DNA from: Zizania palustris
Lineage: Eukaryota > Streptophyta > Magnoliopsida > Poales > Poaceae
Direction of reading: 5' to 3'
Assembly (NCBI GenBank): GCA_019279435.1
Contig: JAAALK010000289.1
Coordinates: 9,988,342 to 10,052,341, forward strand
Length of the DNA: 64,000 nt
Shown here: positions 43,970 to 54,146 of the stretch, piece by piece
How positions within the stretch are numbered: position 1 is the stretch's first letter
Layout: each line of letters begins with the position of its first letter
Notes under the pieces: generated by a model
Database searches by the model: none
What the model was told of the DNA's origin: nothing
Seen by the model: only the letters and a program-made list of their open reading frames with translations
Translations under genes and position numbers: made by a program

Positions 43970-45034
43970 TCATCAAGTGAGACTAAATGCACTCTAAAGA
44001 GACATAGACACAAACTCCCCCTAAAATGCAGCTCCCCCTAAAATGCAGCTCCCCCTCAAAATATGCCATGAATGCATATGGGGTGCAGGTGAAGTGTAGA
44101 AAAATGCTTCTTAGATATGATTGACTGCTATTACAACATCTAACAGGTATAGCAAAAGATATTCTGTCTAAGATACATGACATGATCAGTGCAGCAGATG
44201 ATATCTAAGAGAGTCATTAGCACGCGTTTTTCGATTTTTGCAAACAAAAGTATCACCACATTTTCTAGTTGACAAGCAAAGTAAAGAATAAGATGCAAAA
44301 GCTAACTGATATCTACCAAGATAAGCATTGTCCATAGCAAAGTGCTTCAGCAAACTTGTCATCTTTTTAAATTTTTCAGACTTTTTTCTTTTTTCTTTTT
44401 ATTTTTCATTTCTGCAAGGGGTTATTTGCATGTCAAACCTTATGCTAACCGACCAAGTCAAGCCTAGGCCAGAACTAGACCATCAGAAGCATAAGACATT
44501 GGTCTTGACATACATTACACCATCCTAGTTCATACCAAAGTTCTATGGTAAGCAGTCCAGAACAATGCAATGCGACAAAGCAAACCCACCTGTATCTTTT
44601 CTAATAATCATAAAAATGCATAAATTTTTCATTTTTCTGAATTTTTATCATTTTATAGCACATTTTTCATATTTAAAGCATATAGATGTCCAAGTTGCAT
44701 ATCTGCATTTAAGTAAGGATATAGCTACGAGGCATGTAAAAGATAGCGAAAGCATTCAGCCAACACATGCTAGTTACAGAAGCAATGGTGATCATTTTTC
44801 AATTTTAAAGCATAAAAGCCATGCATATTACAAATATCAGATATATAATGTGAACTGAAACAGAACATGATCATTGACAAGTAATCAAAAACATATACTA
44901 GCAAGAGTAAGTAAAGCAGATTAATCATATAACAGAAGCAAGCTCAAAATGTGATTGATGATTATGCATGATATGAACACACACAAAAAGACTCAATAAA
45001 AATAAAGAAGAAAGAAAAACTGACTCAAAGTATC
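43970..45034 (-). other. 3' noncoding region of truncated Sirevirus with multiple polypurine tracts
   Basis: CTCCCCCT blocks at about 44014-44057 (AGGGGGAG on the element strand) repeat three times with AAAATGCAG spacers. Multiple polypurine tracts before the 3' LTR are a known signature of Sireviruses. No open frame of note is present; a downstream envelope-like gene is not seen. Confidence 0.7.
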
Positions 45035-46243
45035 CTAAAAAGGATACACAACTCCCAAATCCCCTCGCAAATGCTCAAAAGTAGACTGATCTAGGGGTTT
45101 GGTAAAAATATCAGCCAACTGCTGATGGGTATCAACATGAACAAGATAAATGACCCCTTTCTCATATTGATCCCTCAGAAAGTGAAAGCGCACATCAATA
45201 TGTTTGGTTTTTGAATGAAGACTTGGGTTTTTCCCTACACTAATTGCACTAGTGCTATCACAAAACAAAGGAACTCTAGCAGGGAAGAACAACCCAAAAT
45301 CCCGCAAAGTAGAAATCATCCAAACCAACTGAGAACAGCAGCTAGCAGCAGCTACATACTCAGCCTCCGTAGTTGAAAGTGCAACTCCAGATTGTTTTCG
45401 AGAAGACCAAGAAACAAGCGAAGAACCAAGAAGCTGGCAAGTACCGGAAGTCGACTTGTGATCCAGCCGGCACCCACCGAAATCAGCGTCGAAAAAATCA
45501 ACTAAATCAAGAGACGATGATGCAGAATAATAAAGACCTAAATCAGGAGCATAAGTAAGATACCTGAAAATACGCTTCACAGCCTGCTGGTGATATGCGC
45601 GTGGTGAACACTGAAAACGCGCGCACACACCCACGGCAAACTGAATGTCCGGTCTCATCGCAGTCAAGTATAGTAGCGACCCGATTATCCCTCGATACCC
45701 TTTCTCATTGACCTTGACACTGTTCTCGTCCTTGTCCAGACCTCCAGATGTACCCATTGGGGTCATCTGTGGCTTCAGCTCTCCACCAAAATCAAATTTC
45801 TTTAGCATGTCCCGTGTGTACTTACCCTGGTGGATGAAAATGCCGTCCTTGGTATGCTTGATCTAGAGCCCTAAAGAGTACTTGAGTTCTCCCATGAGAC
45901 TCATCTCAAACTCGCTATGCATCTGCTCAGAAAACTTGGACACAAGCTCATTAGTAGAACCACCAAAAATAATATCATCCATGTAAATCTGAGCAACCAA
46001 TAAGTCTGAGCCATCTCTAAGCAAGAAAAGAGTTTTGTCCACAAAACCCATCACAAAACCTTTCTGCAACAAAAACTGCTTTAGGCGATCATACCAATCC
46101 CTAGGGGCTTGCTTCAGACCGTATAAAGCCTTCTGCAACTTGAAAACCTGTCGAGGAAACTTAGGGTTCTCAAAACCGCGGGGCTGCTTAACATAGACCT
46201 CCTCCTCTATATACCCGTTGAGAAAAGCACACTTGACATCCAT
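45035..46243 (-). pseudogene. RT C-terminal half and RNase H of truncated Sirevirus
   Basis: RT has MDVKCAFLNGYIEEEVYV, KALYGLKQAPRDWYDRL and IYMDDIIFGGS. RNase H has KSTSGTCQLLGSSLVSWSS, STTEAEYVAAASC and KTKHIDVRFHF, and ends at DLGVVYPF. TAG at 45865-45863 (minus strand) interrupts LGLQIK-type sequence, probably CAG to TAG. Otherwise both domains are open. Domain order (integrase before RT) is that of Ty1/copia. Confidence 0.88.
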
Positions 46244-47957
46244 TTAAAAAAGCTTAAAACCTTTAGAAGCAGCAAAGGCCAAAATAATATGAATGGACTC
46301 AAGACGAGCAACAGGGGCGAAGGTCTCCTCAAAATTAATACCTTCTTTTTGGCAGAAACCCTGTGCCACTAGTCGAGCTTTGTTGCGCACCACAACTCCA
46401 TCTTCACCTTGTTTGTTCTTAAACACCCACTTGGTGCCTATGGTGTTGCATCCGGGTGGCAGCTCAACTAGTGTCCAAACCTGATTGTGAACAAAATTTT
46501 CAAGCTCTTCTTGCATGGCGTTTATCCAATTTGAATCAGAGAGAGTATGAGAAACATCTCTAGGCTTAAAAGTAGCAACAAAAGCAGACTCAACAAACAT
46601 AGCAAGAGAACCAACTGAGGAACGTAAGGATCTCTTAGTAAGAACACCGATGATGAGCTTTGAGGGGTGATCACGCTGAACTACTAGGGATCCTAAGTGA
46701 TCTGAAGTCACCTCACTAGAGTCAGCAACTGGCTCCTCTAGACTCGGCTGAGAGGTCATCTCACCGGAGTCAGCACCTGGCACCTCTGGACTCGGCTGAG
46801 GAGGCTCGATCGAAGTAGGAGTGATCATAGGACCGTCCTCATCCCCAGTCGAAGTCTCAGAAGGTGTGGGGTCTGCAGGCTATGTAGAGGGCCCACCCTC
46901 ATCATGAGCAGGAGTGTCATCATCTTCCTCGAAGATGGATTCTCCAAGCACATCATCTCTAGAAAGCTCAAAAGAAGGAGTTAGCGAAGGCAAAGAATCA
47001 TCAAAAGAAACCTCACAAGTCTCGACAAGCTGCTGGGAGTCGATGTTCCAAACACAGAAGCCTCGAGAATGCAAAGCATAACCAAGAAAGACTCAATCCT
47101 AGCAACGAGACTCAAACATGTCCAAATGCCCTCCCTTCTTGAGCACAAAGCACTTGCATCCAAAAGCTCGCAAGTGACTCACCTTGGGCTATCTACCAAA
47201 CTTCAACTCATATGATGTCTTACCTAAGTAAGCTCTAAGAAAAATGCAATTGGCTAGATAGCAAGATGTGTTCATAGCTTCAGCCCAAAAGCGCCTAGGA
47301 GTCCTATGCTCATCAAGCATCGTCCTGGTCATCTCGACTAGCGTGCGGTTCTTTCATTCAACAACGCCGTTCTGTGGGGAAGTATAAGGAGAGGAGAACT
47401 GATGATCAAGACCCTGATCACTACAGAAACTAACAAACTGAGAGTTCTTAAACTCAGAGCCATTGTCCGAACGAATTGCTCGCATCAGACCATTGTTCTC
47501 ATTCTTCAGCTTCAAAATCAGGTCATGAACATACTGAAAAGTCTCATCCTTAGACTCTAGAAAGTAAACCCACAAGAATCGAGAAAAATCATCAACTATT
47601 ACAAGGGCATACCACTTCCCACCGACTGAGCGTACTCGAGCTGGACCTACTGTATCCATGTGCAACAGCACTCCCGGGTATGAAGTCATCACCTGAGTCA
47701 CAGGTGCGTGAGAAGCGACAACCATTTTCCCATGACGACAGGTTTGGCAAACTAGATCCTTCTCCATCTTAAGCTTAGGCAATGCTCGGATAAGATCCAT
47801 AGAACTCAATCTAACAAGCAGATCAAAGCTCAATGACCTAACCTTCTATGCCACATCTAAAGCTCAGAGGAGGATCCAGCCATCAGACAGCGAGAAGGGC
47901 TAGAAGAACTAGAGAAATCAATACGAAAAACCGTACCGAAAGGTAAGATCCGGCAAA
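46244..47957 (-). pseudogene. Integrase and RT N-terminal half of truncated Sirevirus
   Basis: The zinc finger end CQTCRHGK, GGKWYALVIVDDFSRF and IRSDNGSEF, and FSSPYTSPQNGVVE supply the integrase core. After an acidic linker (SIFEEDDD) comes the RT N-lobe (GTKWVFKNKQGEDG, RLVAQGFCQKEGINFEETF). Stops include TGA at 47356-47354 after GVVE, TAA at 46246-46244 just before the MDVK motif, and others near 47080-47200. The left (5') part of integrase and protease are cut at 47957. Confidence 0.85.
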
Positions 47958-48200
47958 CTTGTATATTATCTTTGGATTTCCTTGACTTGGTCCCCAATCA
48001 ACTTCCATGATGTACCATTGCCTTGATATGCTCTCAACATGTCGCTTTATCCACATAAGTATTTCTATAATTGAATAGCAACACATTTCATGGTGTAGCG
48101 TACATGGTTCAAATAAATACAATGTAAATCTAATATATAATGCATGCACCTTGGGTTGTTTATTATAAATCATAAGTATGGTCATATCCCAGCCGGCGAT
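47958..48200. other. Unassigned AT-rich segment
   Basis: About 240 bp between the broken Sirevirus and a gypsy fragment. I recognise no coding domain, repeat or LTR end. It may be older flanking DNA or RT upstream of the gypsy fragment that is too decayed to recognise. Confidence 0.4.
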
Positions 48201-48828
48201 GTCATCATCACAAGCTGCAGTCACTGATTGGAAAGATAAATTTCCTCAGATGATTCATAGCTGACCTCTCAAGGAAAATAGAGTCATCCACTCCACTATT
48301 AAAGCTGAAGCCTGATCAGGAATTCATATGGGGTGAAAAGCAGGAAAAGGCATTTGATGTGATTAAAGAATAGTTAGCCTCACCTCCAGTGTTTATGCCG
48401 CCACAGCAAGGGATTCCATTCAGGTTATATTTGTCAACCGATGATCACGCCATCGGATAGGACCTAGTATAGGAGATTGATAAGAAAGGAAGGGTAATTT
48501 TCTACCTTAGTAGAAGACTACTTGACCCTGAGACCTGATACCCCATAGTGGAGAAGCTTTGTTTATGCCTATACTTCTCATGCACCAAGATAAGGCATTA
48601 CCTGCCACAATCAGAATGCACGGTGATATGTAAGGATGATGTCATTAAATATATGCTATCGGACCCGGTATTAAAAGGGTGTATCGGCAAGTGGGACCTC
48701 ACTCTCACAAAATTTTACCTTAGGTATGAATTGGCTAAGTCAGTAAAAGAGCAAGCGGTAGTTGATTTCATAGTCCAACAAAGAGATGAGGCAGTGACTC
48801 ATGTTGAACCGACACCATGGACCTTATT
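48201..48828 (+). pseudogene. Decayed Ty3/gypsy RT-RNase H fragment
   Basis: Read in one frame: LQSLIGKINFLR, then FIADLSRKIESSTPLLKLK, EKAFDVIKE, LASPPVFMPPQQGIPFRLYL, YLSRRLLDPET, PIVEKLCLCLYFSCTKIRHYL and GKWDLTLTKFYLRYEL. These are the RT thumb and RNase H of a gypsy element not closely related to B, C or G. Several nonsense codons (near 48243, 48372, 48459, 48468 and 48537) show age. It is cut at 48828 by Tat element G. Confidence 0.75.
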
Positions 48829-49323
48829 TGTTGGCGTAAAAGATTACACAAACAAGTTTCTGAAGATTAGAAACTAACAAATGAATTGTTTGCGAGGGAA
48901 ACTATTCTAAGCCTCCAAAAGGATAATAACTTAGAATAATTTGAAAGTGTGTATTGAATAACTTGTATTCGGTCCTCATTACAGGGTAAAACAGGGGGTA
49001 TTTATAGGCCCAAACATTAAGGAAAAGTCCTTTTTACCCCTCTATTACAACCGACATAGTGGAAACTATTCGGTACTCTTAATAGGGCTAAAATGGTAAA
49101 AGACTAATCTAGTTAGAAAGAAGATAAGTCTTCCATCTTAGCTGGCAAAGAGGTTCCTGGAAGAGTCCATGTTCGAAGATGTACTCCGAACTAGAGCCTG
49201 TCATCATACTTCGTACATGACTGGATGCATCTCCGAAATTATATATCGGACATCTTCATCTTAATCACCAGTCTTTATCTTGTTGCTGCGATAATCTTGA
49301 AGATGGAATATTTTCCCCCAATA
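48829..49323 (-). repeat. 3' LTR of Tat element G
   Basis: 495 bp, TGTTGGCG to CCCCCAATA. The last bases are AATA where relatives have AACA. Confidence 0.9.
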
Positions 49324-49595
49324 GTAGCCCCTCGAATACGCTTCTCCGTTAAATCTGTGATGTTAGGGAAGCAGTATACGCAAGGAAACATATCAATGTG
49401 CAGGGATTAGCCGACTTAATACACCTCCGAAATGTATAGAGATGCAAACTTCAAATTATTTTCTAAATGAATTGCATTCGAAGTATTTTAGAATTAACTT
49501 GGGAAATCCGAAAGTCTTTTTAAACTTGGAAAAAATAGTCGTTGGCTTTTTCCTTCTGACGGAAGTTACATAATGCGTTAATTCTGGAATAAAGT

Positions 49596-49658
49596 AACGG
49601 TCAAGAATGCGAAACGGCATAAGCAAACGGTAAAAAATTGGGGTCTGAGCTATAAATA
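49596..49658 (+). promoter_or_regulatory. Promoter of antisense gene, copy G (three AACGG motifs plus TATA)
   Basis: AACGG occurs at 49596-49600, 49613-49617 and 49626-49630, followed by TATAAATA at 49651-49658 and an ATG at 49762. This is the fullest version of the promoter. AACGG is the core of mitosis-specific activator elements; function here is inferred. Confidence 0.55.
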
Positions 49659-49761
49659 GAGGGCCCGACCCTTTCTTGTACCTTTCCACCGCTTTCGTGC
49701 AAACAGACCAACTTTCGAACCCTAGCCTCCCTTTTTCCTTCAAAGCAACCCAAGAGATCTA

Positions 49762-52700
49762 ATGGCGAAAACCAACTTCATGGGTCCTGGAACGGCTTCA
49801 ACCTTGACTCGGCAGCAAGTTGCGACGGCAGCGGCGGCCGCTACATTGACGGCGACTGCTCCGACACCTGCAGCAGCAGCAATGGCGGCGGCGGGGGAAA
49901 ATCCCCAAAATTTTGGCCATCAAGACCTCTGTCCAGCGTCGACAAAATATATGGATCAATCTTATCAGCTAGGGCCTTCAACATGCAGAAGAGAATCACT
50001 TGCGGCCGCAGTAGAGGGCAAGATCAGTTCTGGGGTTATGATTCGCAAACCTGGGAAGGAAATCATTCCATCACCGAGACCCAGAGAAGTGGTTGTTTTC
50101 GAAGCTTTCTTCGAAGCTGGGTTGGGGCTTCCGGCAGTCGACTTTTTAGCGGAGGTATTGGACTTGTTTCATGTCACTCTCCCCCAACTCTCTCCGAATG
50201 CGGTAGCACATCTTGCCATCTTCGAATGGGCATTGCGAGCTGAAGGTTGTGAGGGAAGAGCGGAGATCTTCGCAGCACTACATAGGGCATCATGTCAACC
50301 GAAGACCTTCGTAGGCTTCGGAGGTGAAATGATAGTAGTGGTCTTCGGAAGTATCAACTTCAGACTCCGGGACGAATATGCTCTTCGGTTTCCTTCCAAG
50401 GCCATTAATGCTAGATGGTATACTGATTGGATCTTGAGATGGTTTTACGCCGAAGTTGGGGCGAGCAGCCGCCTAGCTGGACTTCTACAAGAAATCCACT
50501 TCCGAAAGGAAGCCTTAGTGCACCCGGATCTAGGCCAACTCGAAGCTCGCTTGAGCTTGCTTCAAAAATCAGTCGTCGCTTGAGCATGCGAGACTTAGCC
50601 GAAGAATTCCTAGGGCTTCAAATTTCTCCCCTGATGGCCAACTGGCCTATCATCTTCGAGGAAGATTCGGAAGGCGGTCTTCGAAAAATTTCCTCAACTT
50701 CTAGTCCTGCAGGTAACTTCGAAAACAACATACTCTATGTATATTTATTCGAAGAATTAACAAACTTAACTCGTTTTTTAGCTTCTTCAGTCCCTATAAC
50801 TTCGGAGCAAATCGTATGGGCTTCGGAGAAGATTTTGGGCGTTCCAACTCCGACCGAGAAAGAATGGAGAATCAAATTGGTTGGTAGTTGGGAACGATCC
50901 AACAGAGTATGGGGGCTGCTCGAAATTGTTCTGCCCCCTCTGATGGATTGGGTGCCTTCGGAGAAAGGGCCCAAGAAGAGGAAAGTCGAAGCTGGAACTT
51001 CGAGCTCCGCTAAGACTCCGGTTAAAAAGGTGGCTCGAAAGCCAAAAGTTCCTGCGCCTTCAAGCCCAAGAGCTTCAATCTCCGATTCTCAGGATGATGA
51101 AGGTAGGTTGCTCGTTAGGATGATTGACGAGGATGCGGCCCAAAGAGTTGTACGAAATGACGAACCTGCGAACGTGCCGGAGTCTCAAGAGAATCTTGAG
51201 CAAGCGAGGACTCCGGCTGCTCAAGAAGATTTACCTCAGGACAGAGCCCTTGTGGATGAGAGTGGAGTCGAAGTCACTGCAGCTTCGATTCTAGGTGAAG
51301 AAACAACGGCTATTCAGGAAAATGCTCCGATAGTCGAATATTTGACGGTTGATTCTGATGAAGATCTTGCCTTCGACCCGCCAAGCAGTCCAATGCTCAC
51401 CCGCCACCAAAATGTCAAAGGTAAACTTCGAATAATTCTTTTATCCTTTTTTCCTGCGAAATTATACAATGTATAATACCTTTGTTTTTACAGAGTCCAC
51501 TTCCATGGAAGAGGTCCGTCCCGAAGATAGAGTTCCTGGACCTTCGACAACTTCGGAGCCAATTCCAGGAGCCACTCAAATGGGGCCTGGAAAAGGCAAA
51601 GGGAAGATGGACCCCCTCCCTGCTCCGAGATCAGGATCAACTCCATTTGAGTCAACAGACGAGAGCCAATCTACTGAGGGGGGTCAGTCTACTGGGGCTC
51701 CGAAGACCACAGCTCAACACTCGGGCCTTCGCCAAATGAAGATGTCAAACAAGCCTTAAGCATGCTCCCCCTTCTAGCTCCTTTCTTGGAGCGAAGAACT
51801 GGGCTTCAGACTTTGCTCGAGCCTTTGGATCGAGCCTTTGGATCAAGCCATGGAACGCGCAGCATACCAGGTATGAAGTATCTGCAAAACAGAATGAAAT
51901 TTATATACAAATAATTTCTCACCTTGGTTTTTTCTTTTCGCAGCAAACAGTCTTGGCCCGAGCTGCGAACATCTCCAATGAACGTGGAAACATTCGCCTT
52001 CGAGAGCAAAATGCAACTCTTCAAAGAAATCTGACTATCTCCGAAGGTCGAGTGGCCCACATGGACAACATGGTTTCAACGGAGCGCAGGGCCAGACAAG
52101 GCTTGGAGGCTGTGAATAAAGAGCTCGAAGCGGAAAAAATTGTGCTTCGAGCAGAAATTGAAAAGATGCGGGCGGAGCACACTACTATGGGGGCCGAGCT
52201 TGTTAGACTCCGAGAAGAAGCTAGCCAACTACTGAATCATAAGAATTCTTTAACTACGGAGGCGGCTAGGCTATCTGGAGTAATAGAAGAGCTAACTTCG
52301 ATGAAGGATGCATTAATTGAAGATAAGCTGATGTCTGAGAAGGTAGCTGTGGAAGTCATGGACCAATTGCTAGGCGTTCTGGAGTACTTCGGTACTACTG
52401 GGACGCTTCCTTCGGATGGCAACATCTCCCTACTGCGCCGGCTGAAAAGGATTCAAGGAGTAGCGAAGCAAAAGAAGACAGCAGGCATTCGTTTACGGAG
52501 AAATCTCCGGACAAGTGGCTGCTGTTGGCCTACTTCGTTACTACGAAGATCTGGGTCGATCGATAACTCTGAGCGCAGGAGAGGGGTCCTATTACCATCG
52601 ATGACGACCAGCTTCTCACTCCCTCTGAAGGTGTGGCCGCTGCTTGGCAAGCCTTTCAAACTTCATTGAGAGCCGAAGGTCGCTCTGCGATCAAGGCCTG

Positions 52701-53320
52701 GATTGACGAAGGACAACGCCAGAAGCAGGCTCGGTCCCAAGCTTCGAGCAGTCAGCCTCCTCCAAACCCGCAGGTTTAGAATTACCTTAGGATCTTCAAC
52801 TATGTAAAGCACTACGCTTTGGTACATTTATGAATGAAGATTTGTTTATCATGTTTTTAGGCTTTGCCTCATATGGAAGATGTCGAAGTGTTAGATGTTA
52901 ACGACGAACTTCGCTTATTATGGGCTACCTTCGATATCTTAAAACTTCACAAGCGCCCTCGATTTCTAGTTCCTCGAGATAATTCTGGAACGATTACGTC
53001 CGAAATAAGCAAATATATATTATTTGTATTAAATAGGAAGAAAAAGAAGTTAACTTGGAAACTTCATCTTCTGAAGACATTATATGGTCCGAAGACGAAG
53101 GTGAAGCTCAAGGTAAAATCCTGAAGAACATGGAAGCTGGGAAAGGAGCCCCGAACGGCTTCGAACTTGGGCCGAGCTTCAACAAGAACAAAAGACTTTA
53201 GAGCTTCGAAAGGAGGCAGAAGGGTTAAACGCAAAGTTGTTAGAACTCCCGGCACTGGAACCAGTCGTTCCAACCCTAGCTCTAGAGATCGAAGAGGTCT
53301 TCGATTCCTTCTTGGTATAG
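49762..53320 (+). pseudogene. Antisense intron-containing gene of Tat element G
   Basis: Exons by comparison: 49762-50712, 50782-51420, 51494-51870, 51944-52773 and 52861-53320; introns 69, 73, 73 and 87 bp, all GT-AG. Intron 2 keeps a good acceptor (TTTTTACAG at 51485-51493) and its removal joins exon 2 to exon 3 (TSMEEVRPED) in frame. Exon 4 encodes a coiled coil (REEASQLLNHKNSL). Exon 5 ends EEVFDSFLV then TAG; here it preserves a frame that copy B has lost. Lesions: one A lost near 50570, one base lost near 51722, about 75 bp lost near 51838, an extra T near 52495 and others after 52570. The encoded domains are as in copy B. Function unknown. Confidence 0.8.
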
Positions 53321-54046
53321 ATACCATTTTTTTCATGATGTAATCATATTTGTTCGAATAATAATATCGATTTAAAATTGTCTCCCTATTTATTAGCCCC
53401 TCTTTGGGCGTAAGCAACTTCGAACTGTATTCAAAGATGGTTAGGCACAAAGAAAAACTTAGGAGTACAATTTTGAGGGTTCGAAGCCCCTCAATAATTT
53501 AAAGATTGACTAAAATCTTATAAATGTCTTCGACTATTTGTAGTTTGAAGATTGGCAACTTAGTACCTTATATTTTTGAAAGAAATCACTTGAGATAACT
53601 TTCTGGACACTTTAATGTCTTATATAATTTGTCACCTTGGACTTTCTTAACAGACATTCGAAGCTCATGGCTCAAACTCTGTTTTGTTTTTGCCTCCTTC
53701 GGCTCTTTTTTGCGAATTCTGTCAAACCAGTGGTTTGGATTTCGCATTGGTCTCTTTGGACTCTTTTTACGGATGTCTACAAGCTGGTGGCTTGGACTCC
53801 GCATGATTTGGTCTCCTTGGACTCTTTTTACGGATGTCTACGAGCCGATGGCTTGGACTCCGTATGGTGTGGTTTTGGGCTCTTTTACGGATGCCTACAA
53901 GCCGTGGCTTGGACTTCGGATTATGTCAGCCCCCACGTCGGAAACTTCGAACCAATGGTTCAAAGTCCAAAAATATGATTCAAATTAATGACACTTCCCT
54001 CTCGGTCAACTCCACGGTTCCAGTGCGTCCACTCGGAAGTTGGAAG
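53321..54046. other. Region downstream of antisense gene in element G, with tandem repeats
   Basis: This matches 20548-21290 of element B, including the AATAAT-rich stretch after the stop and the 60-65 bp repeat units at 53691-53920. It ends at the assembly gap. No gene is seen. Confidence 0.65.
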
Positions 54047-54146
54047 NNNNNNNNNNNNNNNNNNNNNNNNNNNNNNNNNNNNNNNNNNNNNNNNNNNNNN
54101 NNNNNNNNNNNNNNNNNNNNNNNNNNNNNNNNNNNNNNNNNNNNNN
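54047..54146. other. Assembly gap of 100 N
   Basis: Exactly 100 unknown bases, a conventional scaffold spacer. Its two sides belong to different elements (Tat G on the left, Sirevirus E LTR on the right). The missing sequence should include the first ~110 bp of the E LTR and probably the rest of element G. Confidence 0.95.

Larger units (their letters stand above)
43431..45063. repeat. Inverted repeat, arms about 540 bp
   Basis: The left arm 43431-43969 is the diverged reverse complement of the right arm 44523-45063, with a 550-bp spacer. Both arms are the post-pol region of Sireviruses in opposite orientations. The spacer belongs to the right-hand element. This is a rearrangement product rather than a foldback transposon. 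Confidence 0.75.
43970..47957 (-). mobile_element. Truncated Sirevirus (- strand), probably the interior of the LTR at 5927-7058
   Basis: In its own direction it holds part of integrase, RT, RNase H and the 3' noncoding region. Gag, protease, the start of integrase and both LTRs are missing here. The position and orientation fit it being the remainder of the element whose partial 3' LTR lies at 5927-7058, with element D inserted between. The deletion near 43969 would have removed D's 3' LTR and the rest of this element's LTR. The 5' side ends abruptly at about 47957. Confidence 0.7.
48829..54046 (-). mobile_element. Tat-lineage element G, 3' part only
   Basis: It starts with a 495-bp LTR (48829-49323) and carries the full antisense gene region and the tandem-repeat region. 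At the gap (54047) it stops; pol, gag and the 5' LTR would lie to the right but are absent after the gap. It is very close to element B in LTR and antisense gene. Confidence 0.85.

Noticed and set aside
43431..45063. Foldback transposon or MITE
   Set aside because: Both arms match the post-pol region of Sireviruses in opposite orientations, and there is no flanking target duplication. A deletion between two elements explains it.
47883..48224. A 113-codon frame on the minus strand as a possible host gene
   Set aside because: It spans the broken end of a Sirevirus, the unassigned segment and part of a gypsy fragment. No domain, promoter or splice pattern supports it.
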